Of a stretch of 5,395 nucleotides of DNA, positions 1 through 4,416 are shown piece by piece. How positions within the stretch are numbered: the stretch's first letter is position 1; every line of letters begins with the position of its first letter. The notes under the pieces were generated by a model that was not told the origin of the DNA, did not search any database, and saw nothing but the letters and a program-made list of their open reading frames with translations. Origin of the DNA: Candidatus Collierbacteria bacterium CG_4_9_14_3_um_filter_43_16 (lineage in GTDB: Bacteria > Patescibacteriota > Microgenomatia > UBA1400 > MFAQ01); assembly GCA_002789895.1 (NCBI GenBank), contig PFUC01000070.1, forward strand, positions 1,441 through 6,835. Reading direction: 5' to 3'. Position numbers and translations under genes: made by a program.

Positions 1-236
1 ATCTCACGGACGGCCTTGATAACGGCAATCCTATTGGCGCCTGCGTCAGTGACGACGACGTCAAATTCGGTCTTTTCTTCAGCAGGAGCAGCGGCGGCTG
101 CGGCTGCGCCACTTGCGACGGCGACAGGAGCGGCAGAGACACCAAACTTTTCCTCTAAAGCTTTGACCAGCTCGGCGACTTCTAAAACGGAGAGTTCGCT
201 GACTTGATCAACGAGTTTTGTGAGTTTCTCGGACAT
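1..236 (-). CDS. rplL: 50S ribosomal protein L7/L12, N-terminal 78 residues (runs off the left edge)
   Basis: This is the stalk protein of the large subunit. Dimers bind the C-terminal helix of L10 and recruit translational GTPases. Seen: the ATG lies at 236-234. Residues 1-33 form the helical dimerisation and L10-binding domain (MSEKLTKLVDQVSELS...ELVKALEEKFGV). They are followed by an Ala-rich hinge at about 34-51 and the start of the globular C-terminal domain (TEFDVVVTDAGANRIAVIKA), which matches the family's EFDVVL...KIAVIKAVRE pattern. The window ends after the KAVRE segment, so about 45 residues are missing compared with the usual 120-130. No Shine-Dalgarno sequence precedes the ATG; the upstream bases are A-rich (AAAAAAACAAAA). 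The gene lies 94 bp downstream of rplJ in the same direction and is probably co-transcribed with it. Identification is secure. Confidence 0.97.
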   Translation of the reverse strand, partial: MSEKLTKLVDQVSELSVLEVAELVKALEEKFGVSAAPVAVASGAAAAAAAPAEEKTEFDVVVTDAGANRIAVIKAVRE

Positions 237-250
237 TTTTTGTTTTTTTA

Positions 251-265
251 TTAATTACTAATTAA
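251..265. repeat. AT-only 15-bp palindrome before rplL
   Basis: A perfect palindrome, TTAATTA-C-TAATTAA, lies 15 bp upstream of the rplL start. As RNA it would fold only weakly. It may simply reflect an A/U-rich, unstructured initiation region that stands in for the missing Shine-Dalgarno sequence of rplL. A protein-binding role is possible but unsupported. Confidence 0.4.
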
Positions 266-281
266 CGAGACTTGTTTTGTG

Positions 282-318
282 TTGTCATCCCCGCGCAGGT
301 GAGGGTCGGGAATGACAA
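282..318 (-). repeat. Inverted repeat in the rplJ-rplL intergenic space
   Basis: The arms are 282-293 (TTGTCATCCCCG) and 307-318 (CGGGAATGACAA), with a 13-nt loop. On the minus-strand transcript the single mismatch becomes a G-U pair, giving a continuous 12-bp stem. It starts 13 bp past the rplJ stop and ends 45 bp before the rplL start. No U-tract follows on the transcript, so it does not look like a complete intrinsic terminator. The TTGTCATYCCCG-type arm resembles dispersed GTCAT-CCC palindromic repeats found in many bacterial genomes. It could instead be an RNA-processing or mRNA-stability hairpin between the two genes. Confidence 0.75.
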
Positions 319-330
319 GGTTGGTTGATA

Positions 331-855
331 CTAGGCTGATAGTTTGGCGCGAAGAGCTTCCAGGCCATAGACGAAGTTTTGCATGGGGGCTTGAAGTTGT
401 CTGACCAATGCTTGAGCGGGTGCCTGGAGCTGGGCCAACAGGGAAGCCAGAAGCTGTTCACGACTGGGAAGTTTGGAAAGAGCCGTGATCTCGGCGAAAG
501 TGATAATTTTATCGTCCATGACTCCGGTCTTGATCTTGAGACTTTCGTGATCTTCCGAGAATTTTGAGACGATCTTGGCGGCAGAAACGGCGTCGGGACT
601 AAAAAGCACCGCGGTCGGACCTTCGAGGAAGGAGCCGAGATCTTTGGCTAAATCTTTGGACTTTTCTTCAAGGGCCAGGCGCATAAGATTATTCTTGGTG
701 ACCAGGAATTTACCTCCAGACTTGTCGGCTTCGTTACGAAGCATATTTTGCTCTTTGACGGAAAGGCCGGCGTATTCGGTAAGGATAATGGCTTTAGAAT
801 CGTTTAGACTTTTGACAATTTTGGCCAGCTGGCGAACTTTTCTTTGACTTGGCAT
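331..855 (-). CDS. rplJ: 50S ribosomal protein L10
   Basis: L10 anchors the L7/L12 stalk to 23S rRNA near the L11 site, and in many bacteria it represses its own mRNA. Seen: 174 residues, the normal length. The N-terminal RNA-binding domain includes SKAIILTEYAGLSVKEQNMLR (about 20-40) and GGKFLVTKNNLMRLAL (47-62), followed by the FLEGPTAVLFSPD motif (76-88). The C-terminal tail from LPSREQLLASLL (129-140) is the L12-binding helix. It is broken by two QAP kinks at about 144-146 and 155-157, typical of the family, and ends near LVRQLQAPMQNFVYGLEALR. The ATG at 855 has no convincing Shine-Dalgarno upstream. A promoter, an L10-type leader and a terminator precede the gene, which supports autoregulation. 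In this cluster rplJ usually follows rplA directly; here about 3.5 kb lies between them. Identification is secure. Confidence 0.98.
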   Translation of the reverse strand: MPSQRKVRQLAKIVKSLNDSKAIILTEYAGLSVKEQNMLRNEADKSGGKFLVTKNNLMRLALEEKSKDLAKDLGSFLEGPTAVLFSPDAVSAAKIVSKFSEDHESLKIKTGVMDDKIITFAEITALSKLPSREQLLASLLAQLQAPAQALVRQLQAPMQNFVYGLEALRAKLSA

Positions 856-865
856 GGACTTTGAG

Positions 866-899
866 AGTTATTGGTGCGAAGTTATTGGTTATTAGTGCG
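866..899. repeat. Short direct repeats in the rplJ 5' untranslated region
   Basis: AGTTATTGGT occurs at 866-875 and again at 880-889. A third related copy, TTATTAGTGCG at 889-899, matches TTATTGGTGCG at 868-878 with one difference. They lie between the leader terminator and the rplJ start, where a ribosome-binding site would be expected. They may have arisen by slippage; no function is evident. Confidence 0.6.
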
Positions 900-905
900 T
901 TTTTG

Positions 906-935
906 ATAATAAAAAGGCGCGTACTCAAGACGCGC
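906..935 (-). terminator. Intrinsic terminator (attenuator) in the rplJ leader
   Basis: On the minus-strand transcript a 6-bp all-GC-ended stem, GCGCGU/ACGCGC (930-935 with 917-922), has a 7-nt loop. It is followed by C and then UUUUUAUUAU (915-906). It lies 51 bp upstream of the rplJ start and downstream of the rplJ promoter, so transcripts must pass it to reach the gene. A second small hairpin (AACAGA/TCTGTT, 938-951) immediately precedes it. This is the position of the attenuator in the characterised rplJL leader of Bacillus subtilis. Confidence 0.75.
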
Positions 936-937
936 AA

Positions 938-985
938 AACAGATTTCTGTTCTGCAGAGGGCTTATGGTCGCCTCTGGTCTTGGA
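938..985 (-). promoter_or_regulatory. L10-leader-like RNA element (probable L10/L12 binding site)
   Basis: On the minus strand the transcript reads CCAAGACCAGAGGCGACC...AAGCCCTCTGCAGAACAG. The arms CAGAGG (977-972) and CCTCTG (960-955) form a 6-bp stem with an 11-nt loop. It is flanked by AAGAC on the 5' side and GCAGAAC on the 3' side, resembling the kink-turn region of bacterial L10 leaders, in which an AGAC motif precedes an AGG-containing stem. Position also fits: it starts just after the predicted start site and precedes a terminator and rplJ. Recognition is by eye, without a covariance-model score. Confidence 0.7.
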
Positions 986-995
986 ACTAGTGTAT

Positions 996-1024
996 ATTGT
1001 AAACCAAGTGGTAGGGATATTCAA
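996..1024 (-). promoter_or_regulatory. Sigma-70-type promoter for rplJ-rplL
   Basis: Reading on the minus strand, the -35 is TTGAAT (1024-1019), the spacer is 17 bp, and the -10 is TACAAT (1001-996). The predicted start is near 989, which gives a leader of about 134 nt that includes the L10-like element and the attenuator. The ideal spacing and correct placement make this the best promoter candidate in the window. It gives rplJL its own transcription, consistent with its separation from rplKA. Confidence 0.7.
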
Positions 1025-1076
1025 TGGGATGATAGAATATTGAAGTACGATATTCGCACTCGAACATGGAGGAAGA

Positions 1077-1457
1077 TTGAACAAAATTTGCATTCCCCAG
1101 GACGCGGTTCCCTTATGGCGACAGGTTCTAATGTCTTCGGTGTCTCTTACATGGTGGGAAGTAAACAGGCGCAATGGTGATGTACGAGTTCTTTTGGACC
1201 TTGATCTTATTACAGTGGAGTCAGGTTCATCTCCAACGTGTGTGGTTGATTTAAGAGATACTTCGCTTCGTCTAAATAAGGACCAGGTAAAAGTATTGGT
1301 GGGCTTGTCCAGCTGCGGCATGTGCCGCGCGGATTTTGTGGCTTGGGCTGGTTTGGCCGGGGTGGAAAAACCTCTTGATGTACTAAAATCGTTGATGGAT
1401 TTGAACGTCGTAGAGATGACAACCAAGAAGGGGTTAGTGACCTTCCTTTTGCGATAA
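1077..1457 (+). CDS. Small hypothetical protein with a possible winged-helix C-terminus
   Basis: A 126-codon ORF that I do not recognise. Its first possible start is TTG at 1077, 4 nt after GGAGG (1068-1072); the next is ATG at 1131 (residue 19), with no good ribosome site. An in-frame stop at 1041 limits extension. Residues 35-65 look beta-rich (VRVLLDLDLITV...CVVDLRD). Residues 67-126 read as helices followed by a hairpin (KDQVKVLVGL, DFVAWAGL, KPLDVLKSLMDL, VVEMTTKKGLVTFLL), which would suit a winged-helix DNA-binding fold; this is a pattern impression only. Two cysteines (C80, C83) form a CxxC. Support comes from a strong plus-strand terminator 11 bp after the stop. The gene points away from the rplJ promoter, with about 50 bp between them, and I found no clear promoter of its own. 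The N-terminal third is the least certain part. Confidence 0.5.
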   Translation: MNKICIPQDAVPLWRQVLMSSVSLTWWEVNRRNGDVRVLLDLDLITVESGSSPTCVVDLRDTSLRLNKDQVKVLVGLSSCGMCRADFVAWAGLAGVEKPLDVLKSLMDLNVVEMTTKKGLVTFLLR

Positions 1458-1467
1458 ATATGTATTT

Positions 1468-1492
1468 GCCCCGCCTTTGGCGGGGCTCTTTT
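1468..1492 (+). terminator. Intrinsic terminator after the small plus-strand ORF
   Basis: An 8-bp stem, GCCCCGCC/GGCGGGGC (1468-1475 with 1479-1486), with a TTT loop is followed by TCTTTT. The opposite strand has no comparable T-tract, so it acts in the plus direction. It implies plus-strand transcription across 1077-1457. Confidence 0.85.
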
Positions 1493-1558
1493 ATGGCAAA
1501 AGCACTGTATATTATCGGTTTAGAAGTGTGAGGTAGTGAGTGTGAGCTCCAAATCTGG

Positions 1559-1592
1559 TTGACAGTTGCAAATAAGTAGAAAGGTGTAAAAT
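1559..1592 (+). promoter_or_regulatory. Weak candidate promoter for the 517-residue membrane-protein gene
   Basis: A perfect TTGACA (1559-1564) and a TAAAAT (1587-1592) are present, but 22 bp apart, longer than the usual 16-18. An alternative -35 is TTGCAA (1566-1571), 15 bp from the same -10. Either arrangement is imperfect. The rest of 1493-1669 shows only the inverted repeat at 1608-1624 and the ribosome-binding site. Confidence 0.35.
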
Positions 1593-1607
1593 ATGGGGTA
1601 ATGTCAA

Positions 1608-1624
1608 CTCAAATCTAATTTGAG
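1608..1624. repeat. Perfect inverted repeat upstream of the membrane-protein gene
   Basis: CTCAAAT-CTA-ATTTGAG gives a 7-bp stem with a 3-nt loop. It lies about 45 bp before the start codon and just downstream of the candidate -10, so it could be an operator or a 5'-UTR hairpin. No regulator can be named. Confidence 0.55.
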
Positions 1625-1658
1625 GAGATGATCTTTGAAATTTAGATGAAATTTTGTT

Positions 1659-1667
1659 GGAGGTGAG
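1659..1667 (+). promoter_or_regulatory. Strong Shine-Dalgarno site fixing the start at 1670
   Basis: GGAGGTGAG is almost fully complementary to the 16S rRNA 3' end. Its GGAGG core ends 6 nt before the ATG at 1670. This sets the start of the downstream gene and contrasts with the ribosomal genes here, which lack such sites. Confidence 0.9.
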
Positions 1668-1669
1668 AA

Positions 1670-3223
1670 ATGACGATTACCAAAAGTTCTAATTTTCGTC
1701 TATGGATTGATAAAAGGCATGCCAAAGTAAGAGGGCAGGAGCTTGCGGGCATCTTCAGACTCTTAAATGCCCGTGATGATGCTGATGCTGTCGTTGATCA
1801 AGCTTTGAAAGAAGACTGGACCGGCCAGAAAATGCTCGATTACTTGAAGGCCGGATCGGAGGATATTCCGGTGCAAAAGCCGGGAGCTGCCATTCCTATG
1901 CCGCTGCCTGCCACGGTTGTTCCAACTTTCCCACCCAGTGAAGTGTTTGATGCTCAGCCAAGACGAGCAAAAAAGACGAAGGGCGAAAAGAAGAAGTTCA
2001 ACCTGCTCGGTTTTCTGAAGAAAAAAGAAGATCCTGTCGGGGTGCGAGCCGAGACAGCCAAAAAGCCGGCCAAGGGTGGAAAGAAGTGGCTGATCATTGG
2101 AGGAATTGTGCTACTGGTGGTGGCGGTCATGGTGGCTGCCGTGATGTTTTTGGGCGGCGGCGGTTCGTCTTACAGTTTCGCAGATCCTGTCTTGCCTCCT
2201 TCCAGTGATGGGAGTCCGGGAGGGAGTTCTCCCTCAACGCCTTCAACGCAACCGGCCGTCCCGACCGAAGAGCCACTCTCTCAGGCCGAAAAAAACGATA
2301 AATCGTTTTGGTCGAGCTGGACCGTTTCCGAAGTTCCTGAACTAAGTCCGGGAAATATGGGAAACCAGCTTAGTGCCAAGACGGTCGTTGGTCTGATATT
2401 GATGGTGGTTCTGACTCTGTGGTCATGGGGAGAAGGTAGTATTCGTCGCAAAAGTCAACAAGGTGCCTCGTACTTTACCGTTTTGGGGCTGTTAGCCGGT
2501 TGGCTGACCATGCCAATTCTGGTGTGGGTGACCAAGGCAACCTATCCTGGATGGATTTTGGTTGGCGTGAGTGTGGTGATTTGGCTTTGGTCCAACGCCG
2601 CTTCGACGATTAAGTCGCAGTCGGATATGACACCGTTCTTGACCGCTTTGGCGCTCTTTACAGCTTCCCTGTTCTACTATGGGAAACTGACCTTTATCGT
2701 TACCTTCGGCGGTCTGTTTGGGGCAACCTGGACGGCTTGGCAGGGGGTAACGACGATTGCCGGAGCATTCACACTCTTGATGACTGGTCGGGGTATTGAG
2801 GCGGTACTGACCCTCGTGATTCTTGTCTTGGGCTTGACCGTGATGGTCATGGCTAGCCTGGAAGTCGGCAAGAAGCATGGTGTTTGGTCCGCTTTCTTCA
2901 TCGCGGCCACGATCATTTTGACCTTTGGCTTGGCCAACTGGGGTCTGGGAGCCGGAGTCGAGTACTTGGTTCAGGCTCAGGGGACTTCAGTCGCAGTGAC
3001 TGTAGTCTTGAACGTCCTGGCGCCAATTCTGGCCTGGATTCTGTCTCTTCTCGTCTCTGTCGGCATCGGTGTGGCACTTGGTGATACCGAAGTGGGCAAG
3101 GCGGAGAACCGACAAAGACTGGGCTTGGAAAAGACAGGTACGTTCATGCAGAGTATCGCAGACTTCGGTATCTTGGGGACACTCACCCCGTTGTTTTTTG
3201 GGGTGATTATCATCCTCATTTAG
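1670..3223 (+). CDS. Multi-pass membrane protein of unknown function with an N-terminal cytoplasmic domain
   Basis: 517 residues, not recognised. Residues 1-62 look like a small soluble helical domain (FRLWIDKRHAKVRGQELAGIF... WTGQKMLDYLK). A Pro-rich stretch (67-90) and a very Lys-rich stretch (97-139, e.g. KKTKGEKKKF) follow. The first membrane segment is at about 140-161, then a Gly/Ser/Pro/Thr-rich linker (162-205) without hydrophobic stretches. About ten further hydrophobic segments lie near 236-254, 267-287, 291-308, 321-337, 340-358, 360-373, 376-396, 405-425, 438-470 and 497-517. The basic residues (RRK at 259-261, KK at 401-402, the charged loop 471-489) all fall on one side if the N-terminus is cytoplasmic, giving a self-consistent topology. 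No catalytic motif, ATP-binding site or transporter signature is visible. Its own ribosome site and terminator indicate a single-gene unit. Coding status is near certain; function is unknown. Confidence 0.92.
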   Translation: MTITKSSNFRLWIDKRHAKVRGQELAGIFRLLNARDDADAVVDQALKEDWTGQKMLDYLKAGSEDIPVQKPGAAIPMPLPATVVPTFPPSEVFDAQPRRAKKTKGEKKKFNLLGFLKKKEDPVGVRAETAKKPAKGGKKWLIIGGIVLLVVAVMVAAVMFLGGGGSSYSFADPVLPPSSDGSPGGSSPSTPSTQPAVPTEEPLSQAEKNDKSFWSSWTVSEVPELSPGNMGNQLSAKTVVGLILMVVLTLWSWGEGSIRRKSQQGASYFTVLGLLAGWLTMPILVWVTKATYPGWILVGVSVVIWLWSNAASTIKSQSDMTPFLTALALFTASLFYYGKLTFIVTFGGLFGATWTAWQGVTTIAGAFTLLMTGRGIEAVLTLVILVLGLTVMVMASLEVGKKHGVWSAFFIAATIILTFGLANWGLGAGVEYLVQAQGTSVAVTVVLNVLAPILAWILSLLVSVGIGVALGDTEVGKAENRQRLGLEKTGTFMQSIADFGILGTLTPLFFGVIIILI

Positions 3224-3240
3224 TTTGCCCTGATTATCTG

Positions 3241-3266
3241 GCTCCGCCGAAAGGCGGAGCGTTTTT
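3241..3266 (+). terminator. Intrinsic terminator of the membrane-protein gene
   Basis: The stem GCTCCGCC/GGCGGAGC (3241-3248 with 3253-3260) has a GAAA tetraloop and is followed by GTTTTTG. It starts 17 bp past the stop codon. A second small hairpin, GTAGC-TTTA-GCTAC (3267-3280), follows at once and is flanked by T5 and A8, extending an imperfect inverted repeat. Confidence 0.9.
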
Positions 3267-3300
3267 GTAGCTTTAGCTACGAAAAAAAATGAAAGGTTAT

Positions 3301-3328
3301 AAAAAAAAAGCCCCTCAAAAGAGGGGCT
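3301..3328 (-). terminator. Intrinsic terminator of the anchored-protein gene
   Basis: On the minus strand an 8-bp stem AGCCCCTC/GAGGGGCT (3328-3321 with 3316-3309) with a TTTT loop runs into at least eight T residues. It begins 5 bp after the stop codon at 3334-3336. Together with the plus-strand terminator at 3241-3266 it insulates the two convergent genes. Confidence 0.92.
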
Positions 3329-3333
3329 ATATG

Positions 3334-4317
3334 TTATTTGTTGACGTAACTGCCGTCACAACGGACAAGAGGATCTCCGCGTGAAGGGTTCATAACGATC
3401 AGAAAACCTTTGACGTTGTATATTTGTGCCAACTCGGGGGTGTAAAAGCTCTTGACTGCTTCGTAAAACGCACCACCCGGTTTCATATCGGCTTCGATAA
3501 AACCATAAAGATAGTTGATATTTTCCGGCCAAAGAGCAATTGTTTTTGCTTTTTTGTAGGCATCCAAACGAAGATAGTCTTCGTTTATTTCTGTGGGGAA
3601 GATCCAGGGACCCAAGTCCGGCCAGAGGCGTCTTTTGTCGACAGTCTTGATGATATAGCTTTTGTCAGTCGGTGGATTTTCACCATTTAAGACCGAAGAG
3701 GGTGTGTTTTCCTCGATGCCGGTGACGCACATTTGCCCCGTAAAAGTTATCGTCGCGGTGGCGCCGTAGATAATGGTAGTTTTATTTCCTTCCGTAACCT
3801 GAGGTTTGATTTCACTCCAGTCTTCACCTAAGGTAACTACTGGATAAAGAATAAAATCGGCTTGAGTGCCACCGGTCATAACCCCTTTGTAGACCGCAGT
3901 GTACTCAATAGTGGCGTACCGACAGATTAAATCTCCTGCCGGATTTCCCCAACTACAAGGTGAGCTTTCGACTCTTTCCGAACTGGATGCTACCCCGAAA
4001 ATGTCGAGACTGTGTATGTTGAGGGATAGATTTAGCCAGTTTTGAGCTTGGCTATCTAGATAGGCCTGGAGTCCGGGCATGTCGCCAAGATAGAGATAGA
4101 AATATTCTTGGGTGGGAATTGGAATGCCGGCTTCAGCTATTCGAGTGGCCGATTGTTCGAAAATATTTGGTGAGGGGGTGCTTTCATTGTAAGCAGTTGG
4201 TTGAGGGAAGTCTGTATAACTTTTGTATAGCCCATATGCCCAGATACTACCGATGACAAACAATACGATGATAATTAACTTGAATATCAGGTTCAAGAAC
4301 TTGTTCAATTTTTTCAT
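3334..4317 (-). CDS. Membrane-anchored extracytoplasmic protein of unknown function
   Basis: I recognise no family. The start is placed at ATG 4317 (327 residues), because GGAGG (4327-4323) sits 5 nt before it; an in-frame TTG at 4320 is only 2 nt from that site. A short basic N-terminus (MKKLNKFLNLIFK) precedes one hydrophobic segment (about residues 10-29, LIIIVLFVIGSIWAYG). This is a signal anchor with no lipobox and no obvious signal peptidase site. The remaining roughly 295 residues should lie outside the membrane. They begin with a Pro/Ser/Thr stretch and contain repeated alternating hydrophobic segments (YATIEYTAVYKGVM, TTIIYGATATITF) that suggest beta-structure. Four cysteines, near residues 121, 132, 197 and 320, could form two disulfides. 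The gene follows rplA in the same direction, with a terminator and a candidate promoter between them, so it is probably transcribed separately. Confidence 0.9.
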   Translation of the reverse strand: MKKLNKFLNLIFKLIIIVLFVIGSIWAYGLYKSYTDFPQPTAYNESTPSPNIFEQSATRIAEAGIPIPTQEYFYLYLGDMPGLQAYLDSQAQNWLNLSLNIHSLDIFGVASSSERVESSPCSWGNPAGDLICRYATIEYTAVYKGVMTGGTQADFILYPVVTLGEDWSEIKPQVTEGNKTTIIYGATATITFTGQMCVTGIEENTPSSVLNGENPPTDKSYIIKTVDKRRLWPDLGPWIFPTEINEDYLRLDAYKKAKTIALWPENINYLYGFIEADMKPGGAFYEAVKSFYTPELAQIYNVKGFLIVMNPSRGDPLVRCDGSYVNK

Positions 4318-4355
4318 CAATACCTCCAGTTGTTAAGGAACTTAGCTAGGAGCCG

Positions 4356-4361
4356 ATTATA
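4356..4361 (-). promoter_or_regulatory. Candidate -10 box for the anchored-protein gene
   Basis: A perfect TATAAT reads on the minus strand at 4361-4356, giving a start near 4349 and a leader of about 32 nt. At 17-bp spacing the -35 position falls on GGGGGA, inside the rplA terminator, so there is no recognisable -35. The promoter may be weak or need an activator; alternatively, expression may come from read-through of rplA. Confidence 0.5.
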
Positions 4362-4372
4362 CATCTCACTAC

Positions 4373-4401
4373 AAAAAATCCCCCCGGGCGAGGGATTTTT
4401 T
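4373..4401 (-). terminator. Terminator of the rplK-rplA unit (symmetrical)
   Basis: AAAAAATCCC (4373-4382) and GGGATTTTTT (4392-4401) form a 10-bp stem around a 9-nt CG-rich loop, 15 bp past the rplA stop. Each strand ends in six T residues, so it could work in both directions. It separates rplKA from the genes inserted downstream. Confidence 0.85.
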
Positions 4402-4416
4402 GGTTTACTTGGCGAT

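Noticed and set aside
16..207. Plus-strand ORF antisense to rplL, rich in Ala
   Set aside because: The Ala run is the complement of the L7/L12 hinge codons. rplL is unmistakable on the other strand.
965..1180. 71-codon plus-strand ORF with a faintly Kelch-like stretch (YDIRTRTWRKI...VFGV)
   Set aside because: It starts inside the L10 leader, has no ribosome-binding site, and holds at most one imperfect repeat where Kelch proteins need several. I saw no continuation in another frame, so the resemblance is probably chance.
1180..1270. Resemblance of DLDLITVESG...CVVDLRD in the small ORF to the end of Sua5/YrdC-type threonylcarbamoyl-AMP synthases
   Set aside because: Only about 25 residues look similar. 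The rest of the domain, including its substrate-binding motifs, is missing, and the following segment does not fit the family.
794..1426. 210-codon minus-strand ORF spanning the rplJ leader
   Set aside because: It runs through the rplJ promoter, the L10-like leader and the attenuator, overlaps the first codons of rplJ in another frame, and has a low-complexity Ser/Thr/Arg composition with no domain pattern. It is an antisense and leader shadow.
2492..2937. Overlapping minus-strand ORFs within the membrane-protein gene
   Set aside because: They are in frames complementary to a strong hydrophobic coding sequence and lack ribosome-binding sites. Their His/Pro/Lys-rich content is typical of antisense to membrane codons.
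856..4416. Insertion sequence or integrated element
   Set aside because: There is no transposase, integrase, terminal inverted repeat pair, attachment site or tRNA. The inverted repeats present are local terminators and hairpins.
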